Below are positions 9,533-19,040 of a DNA stretch of 64,000 nucleotides, one piece after another (positions within the stretch are counted from its first letter, which is position 1; the number at the start of each line of letters is the position of its first letter). The stretch covers positions 434,001 through 498,000 of the forward strand of contig CAVWDI010000001.1 in NCBI GenBank assembly GCA_963753725.1. The letters are read 5' to 3'. Below the pieces are notes generated by a model that had not been told where the DNA came from, searched no databases, and saw nothing but the letters and a program-made list of their open reading frames with translations. Both the position numbers and the translations under genes were made by a program. Source of the DNA: CAVWDI01 sp963753725 (GTDB lineage Bacteria; Chloroflexota; Anaerolineae; Anaerolineales; UBA4823).

Positions 9533-10582
9533 GGTGTCCAAAGTCGATTCGAAAGATCCGGTACAAGGCCGGAGAACAATTCGAATACACCATCACGGTT
9601 GTAAACGATGGGCCTTCGGACGCGGTAAATGTATCCGTCAGGGATACGCTGCCTGCAGGATTACAATTCATCAGCGCCAATCCGTCCCAAACCAGCGGAC
9701 CGAATCCAGTTACATGGAGTTACAGCGTTATCAAACCCGGTGAAACAAAGACGATCAAAGTTACTGTCAAGTCTGAGAATACAGTATCCGGTATAGTTAC
9801 CAATAGTGTTAGGGTGGAGAGCAATACTGATGATCCAAATCCTGGTAACAATAATGACGAAGAAACAACAACCATCTCCGAAACTCAGACCGATCTCTCA
9901 ATAACCAAGGAAGGTCCGGATGACCCGGTGGTGATCGGCAGCGAGTTCGATTACACCATCACTGTGCAAAATGTCGGTCCGGCTGTCGCTAAGAATGTGG
10001 TTGTACGAGATACTATGCCACGTGATGTGAGCTTTGTATCCGCTGTACCCACTCCGGACAGCGGTCCTTACAAGATTGTGTGGAACCTGGGTGATATGCA
10101 GCCTGGTGAAAAGAAAGTCATAACCTTGACTGTATATGTAGAACCATGGGCGAACGAAATCTTCACCAACGGGGTAAGCATTTCCACGGATACGACCGAG
10201 ATGATTACTTCGAACAATGAAGATGAAATGATACCATTGTCCCGCAAGGAACGGCTGTTACCATCACAGATTTCAGCTTGCAGGGCGCCCAAACAGATGA
10301 GTTAACAATACAATGGGTGGCTTTAAATGAGATCGATATCTATGGTTATAAAGTCTTCCGCTCGCAATGCAGGTGATTTCAGTTCAGCTGAGTTCATCAA
10401 GTTCTACGATGCAGTGGGAGATGGTACATATACCCATACCGACACACCAGATTCCAAAGATATCTGGTACTACTGGTTGGTTGTTGTATCGAATTCGAAC
10501 AATGACAGCCCTCCATTTGGACCATTGACAACCGCTAACACTACCCTTAAATATGTTCTTCTTGCCTAACATTTACCGGTAA
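9529..10582 (+). CDS. DUF11 protein segment I: last two DUF11 domains and C-terminal domain
   Basis: This frame is open to 10305 after a shift near 9555. It contains the domains LEVSKVDSKDP (about 9530) and TDLSITKEGPDD (about 9890). A shift near 10230 leads into a non-DUF11 C-terminal domain with the pattern W-ALNEIDIYGYKVFRS, typical of fibronectin-like domains in secreted bacterial proteins. One further indel near 10355 and one near 10545 give the end FFLPNIYR followed by TAA at 10580-10582. Confidence 0.6.
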
Positions 10583-10593
10583 ATAATATATGA

Positions 10594-13513
10594 ATGAATT
10601 TCACAAAACTTTATAGGTGGCTGGCAGCCCTGGTTTTATCAGGGCTGATCGCCGGGGGCGGAGGTGGAGTATACGCTTCACCAACCGCTCCCGGCATTAA
10701 GCCGGGGGTTGAAACAACACAAAACGGGTTAATCATAACCTGGACCGCTCCTGAATTAGAAATATTAACCGATCAGGAAGGGTAGAGTACGGTTCAGTAT
10801 GCCTGGCTTTGATGTAATTAGAACAGCCAGGCATGCCATACCTTCCTGTGACCAGCGAATTGATCGCCCTGCCTCCAGGCGCTGACCCGCAAGTCCATAT
10901 TGAAATCATCCAGGAAAGCACGGCCCCACTCCCAGGAGAATTAGCGCTTGCGCCGTTCCAGAAGGTGTCATCAGAAGTCCGGATGGTGAAGTAATTGGCG
11001 GCGGGTTTAAATCCACACACGCCGCGCAGTCCTTTACTCCGACCCAATAGAAATTGAAATCCTGGGTGTGATGCGCGGCATTACCCTGGCGAGAGTAACT
11101 TTTTATCCAGTTCGTCCTGTCCAAGATGAACTTAGAATAACTGAATATATCCAGGCCAGGATCGACTATAACGCGCCAACGGCGCGAACATATGGAGCTA
11201 CCTCGCCCCTGGATCCACTGCAGGAATCATTGGCGGGAAGTGTGATTAACCCTGGACATCTCCAGCCTTCAGCCAAAACGCCTAGTCAATCCTCACTGAC
11301 TATGGCTCCCCAGGCATCCAGCCAGACAGCCATCATAGAAGTAAAAAAGCGCGGGTTATACGAGATCACCTACAATGATTTAGAAAAAATCGGATTTCCA
11401 GTCGGTTCGGTGAATGTCCACAATCTCACACTTTACCGCTCTGGTGAAAAGGCGGGAGATGAACTGCAGGAAGTTGGGCTGGCATGGCAGGGAAATGGGG
11501 ATCAAACCTTCCAACACGGCGAATGATTCTTTTCTACGCTGAACCAAGATTCAGCCGCTGGGCAGATTTTGACACTTACTTGCTGAGAGAAGAGGACAAT
11601 CCCGGGAAAAGGATGGTCAACCGGTCTTCAAATCCCTCAGGACTTCCAATGGGGCGTGCATTAGCGGAACAATTTTTGGAACAGAATTCTATCTACACCC
11701 CGGATTGTTACTGTGCTTCTATACCGGCAGGTTATGGTGGAGATCATTGGGCCTGGGATGAAATCAAAATTCCATATCAGGGATCCGTCACAAAATCCTA
11801 CAATTTCAATTTAAGCAATGTCGATACAGGAAAGCCTGGTGTTCTGACATTGTGGTTACTTGGATTTACAGACTTAATCGTTGAAACGGACCATATGGTG
11901 AGGGCATATATAAACAACCACCAGCTGAATCCCGACATAATCTGGGATGGGAAACAATCCATTGAAAAGGATTTGTTGGTGTCCCCTTCATGGTTGAACG
12001 AAGGCTCTAACACCTTGAAGATTCACTTACCCGGGATTGTAGACATTGAAGGGATATACCTGGATGCATTCAGAATAAAATATCCATTGGGAGGAATGTA
12101 ATCAGTGATTTGGTCTTTTTCACCGGTGAAGAAGATAGAGCATGCTTACCATGTTAAGTATAAAAACGCAGATGAAAATGGTTTCATCCCTCTGGATGTA
12201 ACAAATCCAAACAATCCATTATGGCTGAGGAATGAAATTTCAAGGGGATGATGTCACTTTGGGAGACCCGCAAAGTGGAAACAGTGCACGCATATTACTT
12301 TACAACGCTTGGCGAGATTTCCTCGCCTGCAATTATCCGATTAAGACATCCCTACGATATATCAGAGGGAGATTATGTCATAATCTCCCATCCAGATTTT
12401 ATAGAAGCGATTTCCCCGCTCGTTTGCTCTCGGCAGCAGCAGGGACACAGGGTTTCAAAAATAAATGTACGAACAATTTATGATAAATATGGATATGGAA
12501 AACCGGTCCCTGAGGCGATAACCGTTTTCTTAGAATCTGCTTATCACAATTGGAGTACATTCAACCACTTTACGTACTGCTGGTCGGCGATGGAACCAGC
12601 GATCCGAAAGACTTTTTCCGGGAGTTTCGAGACATTTATACCCCCATACCTGGTAGATGTGGATCCATGGCAGGTGAGACTGCCAGCTGATAACCGTTTT
12701 GTGACAGTAGATCCACCGGATGATGAGGAAGATATCCTGCCGGATATGTTGATCGGCCGTCTGCCAGTAAATTCAGTCGGTGAATTGAATTCGTTGTATC
12801 AAAAATTATCGATTACGAGACCAATCCTCCCGCAGGAGATTGGAGGTAAAACAATAACAACGGTCACTGATGATCCGGACTATCCCGGTCACCAGAATAA
12901 ATAATTTCCCGAGGATGCAATCATATAGATCGAAATTTAATTCCCAACGGATAAATCGTCAACAAAATCATTTACCCGCCTGCCAGTGATCCGAACGCAA
13001 ACCAGGATCTGCAATACGAGACAAATGGAACTCCGGTACTGCAATAATGGCTTACATCGGTCATGGCGCAATAAAAAGATGGGGGAAAACTTCTGAAGGA
13101 TTCTGGCTTGCAAAAGATCTCGACAGTTTATCCAACGAACCAAAACGGACATTTGTATTCGAAATGACCTGCCTGACAGGAAAATTTCAGTCTTTTGAAG
13201 ATCAATCAATTGATGAGAAAGCGCTTACTTAATGATGGAGACGGTGCAGTCGCGGCATGGGGTGGCACTGGATTGGAGTCGCAATGGACACATGCAGCTT
13301 GCGGAAGGGTTTTATGATAACCTGTTCAATGGTTTCATTACGGATTTAGGTCTGGCGACCCAGGCCGGAAGGTTGAATCTGATGAAATCAAATAAACCGG
13401 GTTATAAAGACCTGGTGGACACTTATGTTCTTTTCGGTGATCCAGCCACTCGCCTGCAAATGCCACATTATGGAAGTGGAAATATTGCTCTTCCATTAGT
13501 TTTCAAGCAGTAA
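10594..13513 (+). pseudogene. Peptidase C25 (gingipain-type) exported cysteine protease, frame broken
   Basis: Read across frames this is one protein of about 970 residues. It starts with a signal peptide (Lys/Arg, then LAALVLSGLIAG, then Ala-Ser-Pro). A gingipain-like propeptide region follows (about 10700-11330), then a jelly-roll-like domain (about 11340-12150), and the C25 catalytic domain with DYVIISHPDFIEAI (about 12378), GYGKPVPEAI, a PPYLVDVDPW motif and DMLIGRLPVNS. The catalytic pair is His in AYIGHGAI (about 13050) and Cys in EMTCLTGKF (about 13165). It ends with DPATRLQMP and ALPLVFKQ. It lies 11 bases after the DUF11 gene, so co-transcription is likely. The frame is interrupted at least ten times (for example near 10785, 11515, 12100, 12240, 12560, 12900, 13035, 13215 and 13300). 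An extracellular processing or degradative role is inferred from the family. Confidence 0.8.
13047..13513 (+). CDS. C25 peptidase catalytic core and C-terminus
   Basis: Two overlapping frames (13047-13232 and 13232-13513) carry the catalytic His (GHG) and Cys (TCLTG) and the tail. Near 13215-13300 the correct reading is in a third frame (NDGDGAVAAWGGTGLES), so two indels flank this stretch. That reading matches the conserved strand after the C25 catalytic cysteine. The end VLFGDPATRLQMP is typical of the family's last catalytic-domain element. The final residues ALPLVFKQ resemble the corrected tail of the upstream DUF11 protein. Confidence 0.7.
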
Positions 13514-13630
13514 CCAATAACTTAAGAAAACTTCTTGAAGATATACCCATTCAGATGTTTTAATCCCGAAATAATATTTTCAATCTTTGCAAACATGATC
13601 AGGGTGTATATAGAAATTAAGGATAAAAGA

Positions 13631-13669
13631 ACCCACTCACCTATTGTTAGTAAAAGTGAGTGGGTTTTA
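13631..13669 (-). terminator. Hairpin terminator after tRNA-Pro
   Basis: A perfect 10-base inverted repeat (ACCCACTCAC / GTGAGTGGGT) with a 15-base loop lies directly downstream of the minus-strand tRNA and is followed on that strand by TCTTTTATCC. On the plus strand it is followed by TTTTAG, so it may work in both directions and also end the C25 transcript. Confidence 0.7.
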
Positions 13670-13670
13670 G

Positions 13671-13745
13671 TCGGGGCGCCGGGATTCGAACCCGGGACCT
13701 CTTACACCCCATGCAAGCGCGCTAGCCGGACTGCGCCACGCCCCG
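13671..13745 (-). tRNA. tRNA-Pro (anticodon GGG)
   Basis: The minus strand folds into a complete 75-base cloverleaf: acceptor CGGGGCG/CGCCCCG, D stem GCGC/GCGC, anticodon stem CTTGC/GTAAG around the loop ATGGGGT (anticodon GGG), and T stem CCGGG/CCCGG with TTCGAAT. The discriminator is A. The 3' CCA is not encoded and must be added by a CCA-adding enzyme, a candidate for which lies at about 41.2-42.8 kb. Confidence 0.95.
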
Positions 13746-14001
13746 ATTGAACAAGGACAATTATAGCCCAGAAGGACCTTACTGACAATCCCAGCCAGTC
13801 ATCCCATGCAGTTATTTCAAGTCTATAAACGTGAAATCATCTAGTTCAGTGTATCAATAGTGGCTATGCGCATTTATCTAGCGGGGATTGTATCCATTAT
13901 TTCTATTAAATCCAATTCGCGATAATCCTTCAACGTTTGGTCCCTATTGTGTGTATAATTCCTTTTAACCTATCTCCAAAAAATCCAGGATAATTCTGAT
14001 C

Positions 14002-14862
14002 GTGCGCATTTCTATACAACTAGTTTGGCTGTCACTATTCATAACAGCCTGCAGCTTTTCGCTCCCCTCCTTTATTCAAAATTCCTCCGTGAATGCGCCT
14101 GAATCAACGCAGATTTATCCGCATGAGAACGGCCTTCTGCGTTTAAAACGGCCCACGGAAACAGCGATACCCTCAATTACTCCCTCGCCTACTACTACAC
14201 CCAGCCCGATTCCAACCACTCTAACCCCCACCTCGACCAGCACATCAACTCCGCTGCCGCAATTTGATCTGTGCTCACCATTCGATGTTCACTCTCTCGA
14301 GGATCTGACAAAAATCACATCCGATCCTTACAGACCTCCAGCGCCAGGAAAAGATTTCCGGCACCATGGCATCGATTTTTCACATTACACGTTTGGGGAT
14401 TTTAAAACAATCCAGGGTATTGGTGTACAAACGGTTTTACCCGGTATCGTGGCCGCATCCATAGGTGGATCATTTCCATTTGGAAATATGGTCATTATCG
14501 AGACCCCTTTCGAATACTTGCCCGCCCAAATGGCAAAGGAATTGAAGATCAATCCGGATAACTCGCTTTACTCTCTTTATGCACACATGGAAGAATCTCC
14601 CCAAGCATCGCTCGGGGACCGAAAACTCGCTTGTTCTCCGATAGGTACGGTCGGCAGGAGCGGTAACGCCGGTATTTTCCACCTGCATTTCGAAACCCGG
14701 ATTGGAAAACAAGGCGCTCAGTTCCCTGTCATGGGGTACTACCTGGACGAAAATACAGCTGAAGAAAAGGAATATTATTTATTGTGGAGGACGAGCGGAG
14801 AATATCGGCACTTCGACCCAATGTTGGTCCTGGATCGCAGGTGGGTACCTGACGGAAATTAA
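14002..14862 (+). CDS. M23-family (LytM-like) peptidase lipoprotein
   Basis: This 286-residue protein starts at GTG with a lipoprotein signal (hydrophobic stretch then FITACS, Cys about residue 17). A Ser/Thr/Pro-rich linker follows (about residues 50-90), then an M23-like domain. The zinc-site motifs are present: HHGIDF (first His and Asp), a YAHM motif and HLHFE (HxH). The family cleaves peptidoglycan cross-bridges or acts as a scaffold; since the motifs are intact, activity is plausible. It would sit on the outer face of the membrane. A TATAAT at about 13955 could be its -10 element. It stands alone between the tRNA and a convergent MFS gene. Confidence 0.8.
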   Translation: MRISIQLVWLSLFITACSFSLPSFIQNSSVNAPESTQIYPHENGLLRLKRPTETAIPSITPSPTTTPSPIPTTLTPTSTSTSTPLPQFDLCSPFDVHSLEDLTKITSDPYRPPAPGKDFRHHGIDFSHYTFGDFKTIQGIGVQTVLPGIVAASIGGSFPFGNMVIIETPFEYLPAQMAKELKINPDNSLYSLYAHMEESPQASLGDRKLACSPIGTVGRSGNAGIFHLHFETRIGKQGAQFPVMGYYLDENTAEEKEYYLLWRTSGEYRHFDPMLVLDRRWVPDGN

Positions 14863-14961
14863 CCCCCACCTTATTCGATTTCATCCCTATATTGGTTTAA
14901 AGCTTAGAAGTTGCCAATAAAAATTAAATCCAAAATCCCACCAGACAGCTGATGATCTTTT

Positions 14962-16144
14962 TCAGGCTGCTGCTGATTCCTTCTCAGGCAGCAGCAGGAT
15001 GAATGGCACTGCCAGGAGGGATACAATAGCGCTCCACCAATAAACCTGGTTCAACCCGAATTGATCTCCCAGATATCCGATAATAACCAGCGCTACCGGA
15101 CGTACCAGGAAGGCAATCATTAAGATATATCCCATTCCCCACTGCCCTGTTATTAGGCAGTTGATCCTGTACCATCGCCAGCATAACCGGTCCGGTTGAC
15201 AACGCAGTGAATCCCAACACAAGCAATATTGGGATTACCAGCCAACCCTCCACCTGTAAAAAGAGCAGCATAAATATCACTGCTGATATGGTGGAAATTA
15301 ATAATATTTTCTTGCGTCCCAGAAAATCGCTGACTGTGCCGCTTACCAGCGCGCCGGCTACCCCTGCCAGTTCCAATATGGACAGCGCAGCTCCCGCAAC
15401 CCACAAACTTGCGCCTTCACCTTTAATAAAAATTGGTAGAAAGGTGGACAGGCTATCACGCATAAAACTTCTGAATAACAGGATTAAAAATAAAGGCAGG
15501 AACAGGCTCCTGATGAAGGGGAAGATGCTTCGAATGCTTTCGGGCGTTTCCATCCTGGCCGGGACCTGACGTAAGCGAAAATATAATACAAGTGTGGCAG
15601 CCCAACCAATAAAAATGACCCGGTAGAAGCCTTCCAATGTCCAGGCTGAAACAGCCCACACTGCCAGAAGCGGACCAACTGCCCGTGCCAGTTCACCGGC
15701 AGCCATAAACAGGCTCATCCCTTTTCCGACCTGGTTTCCCGCCAGGCGCCCGATCATGGCAGGCGCGGGCGCATGGAAACATGCTACACTGATACCGGTC
15801 GCGAATAGAATTATTGCCAGTTCCAAATATCCGGTTGCGAAACCAAGACTTCCGATCAATGTAGCTGTGATACCAGGAGCCAGGATGACAAAATAACGCA
15901 GGCTGACTCTGTCAGCCAGGTAACCAATAAACGGATATAGAACAGCCGGAAGTTGAAGAATTGCTGTTAGTGTGCCTACCAGCGTGAGTGATAGTGAAAG
16001 TTTTTCAATGAGGACAGGCAGTAATGCTGGTACTGCGGCTGTGTAGATATCGTGCGCAAAATGAGCGCCGACGATCGGTAGTACATTCCCTGTTTGGAAT
16101 TCCTCTTCCTTGATTTGTGTCAGCGGTATTGTTTCAGTGGCCAT
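14962..16144 (-). CDS. MFS transporter, fosmidomycin-resistance-like, one frameshift
   Basis: This is a protein of about 393 residues with about 12 membrane segments. The start ATETIPLTQ and motifs such as HFAHDIYTAAVPALLPVL and ISVACFHAPAPAMI recall the Fsr (fosmidomycin resistance) branch of the major facilitator superfamily; the substrate cannot be told from sequence. The start is placed at ATG 16144 (AAGG five bases upstream). A longer upstream reading exists but has no start signal. The frame breaks at about 15118-15123, where one extra base separates GNGIYL from MIAFLVRPVALVIIGYLGDQ. The restored C-terminus ends LLPEKESAAA. A sequencing error is the simplest explanation. Confidence 0.8.
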
Positions 16145-16309
16145 ACAAACCTTATAAATGAATATCTTTTGCCTGAAACACAAAAATAATGATGTTAGGC
16201 AGTAAAAGCTATAATTTAATGGCACAATTATACTTGCATTACAGGATTACACGAGATGACTTTTATCCCTCAAACTCAGATCAATCCAATCTAGCGAGGT
16301 TTATGTCAA

Positions 16310-16828
16310 ATGAAAAACGAGAGTGAACCAATATTGAACTCTTATTGGGTAGAAAAAGATCATTTGATGGCAGGGGAATACCCTTATTCGAATGATCCAG
16401 ACCAGGCAGATAAAATCGTTCGCTGGTTGATTGCAAATAAGTTCTCCTATTTCTTGGACCTGACTGAACCCGGAGAATACGGGTTGAAAGCTTACGCACC
16501 CACAATATTAAAGCGCGCTTCAAATGATAAGGTCATCCACAATCGAATGTCCGTACCTGACATGGGGATACCATCAAAGGATAGGATGAGTCGTATCTTA
16601 GACGCTATCGATGATGCTCTAGGAGAACAACACTGCCTATACCTGCATTGTTATGCGGGTGTCGGTCGCACAGGTACAGTGGTTGGTTGTTATCTCGTAC
16701 GACACGGGATGGATGGAGAAGATGCTTTAGAACAAATAGCGCAATTGCGGAAAAAATCATTCGATAGTTGGCATCGTTCGCCGGAAACCGAAGCCCAACG
16801 CAGGATGGTGATAAATTGGATGGAATAG
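16310..16828 (+). CDS. Dual-specificity/tyrosine protein phosphatase
   Basis: This is a 172-residue single-domain cysteine phosphatase. The P-loop HCYAGVGRTG (His113, Cys114, Arg120) is the intact CX5R signature of the DSP/PTP superfamily, and an Asp in PDMGIPS upstream could be the general acid. No signal peptide or membrane segment is present, so it is cytoplasmic. Likely substrates are phosphotyrosine or phosphoserine proteins, or a small phosphorylated molecule; this cannot be resolved. It is transcribed away from the MFS gene and followed by its own short gap before the M48 protease. Confidence 0.8.
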   Translation: MKNESEPILNSYWVEKDHLMAGEYPYSNDPDQADKIVRWLIANKFSYFLDLTEPGEYGLKAYAPTILKRASNDKVIHNRMSVPDMGIPSKDRMSRILDAIDDALGEQHCLYLHCYAGVGRTGTVVGCYLVRHGMDGEDALEQIAQLRKKSFDSWHRSPETEAQRRMVINWME

Positions 16829-16883
16829 GTAATTTTACAATTTAAGTACTGCCTGGTAATCCAAAGAATTAACTTATTCCGGG

Positions 16884-16892
16884 TGATATAAT
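16884..16892 (+). promoter_or_regulatory. Extended -10 promoter just before the M48 protease start
   Basis: TGATATAAT (extended -10, TATAAT at 16887-16892) lies 7 bases before the ATG at 16900, so the predicted transcription start is at or within a base or two of the start codon. That implies a leaderless mRNA. No Shine-Dalgarno sequence is visible upstream of this ATG, which agrees. Confidence 0.5.
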
Positions 16893-16899
16893 CTGCGCC

Positions 16900-18042
16900 A
16901 TGTCTGAAGCAACTCTGGATTTAGAACGCCAAAATGAAGCGAAAGCTTATGCTCGCATTCATCACCGCTTGATGGTAGTTGATATAGCCATTGGCGGTTT
17001 ATATTGTTTGACCTGGTTAGTTTTCGGATGGTCCCAGGAACTAAAATCCTGGTTATTAACTTTTACGACAAACGAATGGCTGTTGGTGGCAGGTTTCGGG
17101 ATTATATTTGGCGGTATTTTGCTTCTCATCAACCTCCCATTATCCTATTACGAAGGATTCCAGCTGCCTCACCGTTTCAATATGTCCAACCAGACCATCA
17201 AAGTTTGGATCGCTGACCAATTCAAGGGTCTGCTGATTGGATTGCTGTTAGGAGGTGTGATGCTCGAGGTCATTTATGCAGTCCTGCGCGCAGCACCCCA
17301 AACGTGGTGGTTGTGGGCTGGTTTGATTCTACTGCTGTTCAACGTAATATTAGCAAGCCTGGCTCCAGTGCTGTTATTTCCTATATTCTATAAATTCGTT
17401 CCTCTGGGAGATGAATACGGTGAATTGAAAACTCGTTTGGTGAATCTCGCAGAACGAGCTGGAACACGAGTAAGGGGTGTATTTAAATTTGATATGAGCC
17501 GCCGCACAAAGGCAGCCAACGCAGCCCTCACTGGAATGGGGAATACTCGCCGCATCATCCTGGGCGATACTCTCTTAGAAGAGTTCACCACCGATGAAAT
17601 AGAGGTCGTACTGGCCCACGAATTAGGTCACCAAGTACACAAAGATATCCCTAAGGGGATATTGATTGAAAGCGTTATCACAATAGGTGGTTTGTACATG
17701 GCTTCTCTTGTTTTAAATTGGGGAACGAATTATTTTGGTTTTGACGGCACTGCAGATATCGCCGCTTTGCCCCTGTTTGTCCTTGTAATTGGTATTTACG
17801 GTTTGTTGACAATGCCGTTATCCAATATATATTCCAGGTGGCGCGAACGTTTAGCTGATGAATACGCTCTTAAAACCACTGGTAATGGGAGCGCTTATGC
17901 TTCTGCAATGAAGCGTCTTGCTAACCAGAATCTGGCCGATGTTGATCCGGAGCCCTGGATTGAGTTTTTACTTCATTCACATCCAGCGCTCCAAAAGCGG
18001 ATAAACATGGCTCAGGAATACAACATTCAGACACAGCCTTAA
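16900..18042 (+). CDS. M48-family membrane metalloprotease (Ste24/HtpX-like)
   Basis: This 380-residue membrane protein has about six hydrophobic segments and the zinc motif HELGH (residues 240-244, context VLAHELGHQVHKD). A downstream ERLADEYAL supplies the third zinc ligand, Glu. The overall layout and the mid-protein arginine-rich loop match Ste24-type CAAX protease homologues rather than the shorter HtpX. In bacteria such proteins are linked to membrane-protein quality control. It has a leaderless-type promoter and converges on pspC. Confidence 0.85.
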   Translation: MSEATLDLERQNEAKAYARIHHRLMVVDIAIGGLYCLTWLVFGWSQELKSWLLTFTTNEWLLVAGFGIIFGGILLLINLPLSYYEGFQLPHRFNMSNQTIKVWIADQFKGLLIGLLLGGVMLEVIYAVLRAAPQTWWLWAGLILLLFNVILASLAPVLLFPIFYKFVPLGDEYGELKTRLVNLAERAGTRVRGVFKFDMSRRTKAANAALTGMGNTRRIILGDTLLEEFTTDEIEVVLAHELGHQVHKDIPKGILIESVITIGGLYMASLVLNWGTNYFGFDGTADIAALPLFVLVIGIYGLLTMPLSNIYSRWRERLADEYALKTTGNGSAYASAMKRLANQNLADVDPEPWIEFLLHSHPALQKRINMAQEYNIQTQP

Positions 18043-18099
18043 ATTTATTTTTTTTGAAATTCCAATCGGACCAATTGCACCAGGGAAGGGAATTGATAT

Positions 18100-18294
18100 T
18101 TATTCGTTCGGGATTACGATCCACAATACGAAGTAGATTAATAATCCCGGAATACCGCCTGGCAGTAGTGATAACAAAAATGCCAGACGAAACCACAATG
18201 GGCTGATCCCAAAGAATTTACCCAATCCACCACTAACACCTGCTATTACTTTATCATCCTGAGAACGGCGTAATGGCGCCCTATCTTTAGACAT
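18100..18294 (-). CDS. PspC-domain membrane protein
   Basis: This is a small protein of 64 residues from ATG 18294. A longer form from TTG 18309 is possible, but the GGAG ribosome site lies inside that extension and suits the ATG (9-base spacing). The pattern R-S-x4-IAGVSGGLGKFF and the following membrane segment ending VLWIVIPNE are the classic PspC domain, found in envelope-stress proteins. It lies upstream of the O-methyltransferase's 3' end, on the same strand. Confidence 0.85.
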   Translation of the reverse strand: MSKDRAPLRRSQDDKVIAGVSGGLGKFFGISPLWFRLAFLLSLLPGGIPGLLIYFVLWIVIPNE

Positions 18295-18383
18295 AATAAT
18301 CTTCTCCAAATTTATAAAATACCTTTAAGCTACATCCACCTTCATTCCAGTCTACGTAGTTATTTCGGAAAAGTTGCATCCTT

Positions 18384-19040
18384 TCAGAGAATCTTAACCG
18401 CCGTGAGGATTCCATCGCCTACCGGATAAATAGTACTGATTAGGCGCTTATCATTTGCAGCCATTTGATTGAATTGACGCATACGTTCGATATTTTCACT
18501 CTTATCATTTTCATCCAGCAGCCGGCCGTATGCCAGGACATTGTGGGCTGCAATGATCCCCCCGATACGGACATTCTCAATCGCCCAGGCAAAATAATCG
18601 GGATAACCAGATTTTTCTGCATCGATAAAAACAAAATCAAATGGCGCTTCATTTGAAAGAACTCCCAACTGCGTGTGTGCATCTCCGACACGGATTTCGA
18701 CCATGTTTCCCAGTCCAGCTTTAGTAAAATGACCGCTGGCGACCTGGGCGTGTTGATTTTCCACTTCGAGTGTGATCAATAAACCGCCTAGGCTTAAACC
18801 GCGTGCAATCCAGATCCCGCTGTACCCTCCTAATGTCCCAATTTCAAGCGCTTTCGTTGCATTGCAGGCGCGTACTAGCAGTTGTAAGAAGCGGCCTTCA
18901 TGCGCTTCAATACTGATGGTCGGTAAACCTTGGCGAGACGAATTATCTCTGGCAAATTGTAAAGGTTCGTCTTCTTGAGCGAATAAATCGCTGATATAAC
19001 TGGCAACTTTGGCTTCTTCCATATCACCTGTATTCCTCAT
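18384..19040 (-). CDS. Class I SAM-dependent O-methyltransferase (family 3)
   Basis: This 218-residue protein is typical of the caffeoyl-CoA/catechol O-methyltransferase family. The SAM site LEIGTLGGYSGI is at about residues 66-77, the metal-binding region FVFIDAEK at about 136-143, and AHNVLAYGR follows. The substrate is unknown. The first ATG (19040) has an AAAGG only one base upstream; the ATG at 19022 is an alternative start. It is probably transcribed alone, with pspC downstream. Confidence 0.85.
   Translation of the reverse strand: MRNTGDMEEAKVASYISDLFAQEDEPLQFARDNSSRQGLPTISIEAHEGRFLQLLVRACNATKALEIGTLGGYSGIWIARGLSLGGLLITLEVENQHAQVASGHFTKAGLGNMVEIRVGDAHTQLGVLSNEAPFDFVFIDAEKSGYPDYFAWAIENVRIGGIIAAHNVLAYGRLLDENDKSENIERMRQFNQMAANDKRLISTIYPVGDGILTAVKIL

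Larger units (their letters stand above)
1..10582 (+). pseudogene. Giant DUF11-repeat surface protein, 5'-partial, frame broken many times
   Basis: Read across frames this is one continuous exported repeat protein of roughly 3,500 residues whose start lies left of the window. It consists of about 27 DUF11 (TIGR01451-type) beta-sandwich domains of about 124 residues. Each has the pattern K-x-A/D near its start, then 'YTI-V-N-GPS-A-NV-V-D-LP-G-TF'. The domains fall into blocks of seven. After the last domain (about 9890-10230) comes a fibronectin-like C-terminal domain (about 10250-10540). With one more frame change the protein ends FFLPNIYR at 10582, not at the in-frame stop 10569. No LPXTG or membrane anchor is seen. 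DUF11 proteins are generally cell-surface or sheath-like; adhesion or structural roles here are inference. More than 20 frame changes occur (for example near 449, 2302, 4490, 5225, 5695, 5880, 6068, 6175, 7690, 9110, 9555), so it is either decayed or badly sequenced. Confidence 0.8.

Noticed and set aside
1..10582. Repeated units considered as a CRISPR array or tandem satellite
   Set aside because: The repeats are about 370 bases, coding, and diverge as protein domains; no short identical repeats with unique spacers.
13535..13750. Open frame of 71 codons ending in APGFEPGTSYTPCKRA
   Set aside because: It is the antisense translation of tRNA-Pro, a well-known false ORF.
14185..14265. Thr/Pro/Ser-rich simple sequence in the M23 lipoprotein
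   Set aside because: An ordinary flexible linker after a lipoprotein signal; not a repeat of special interest.
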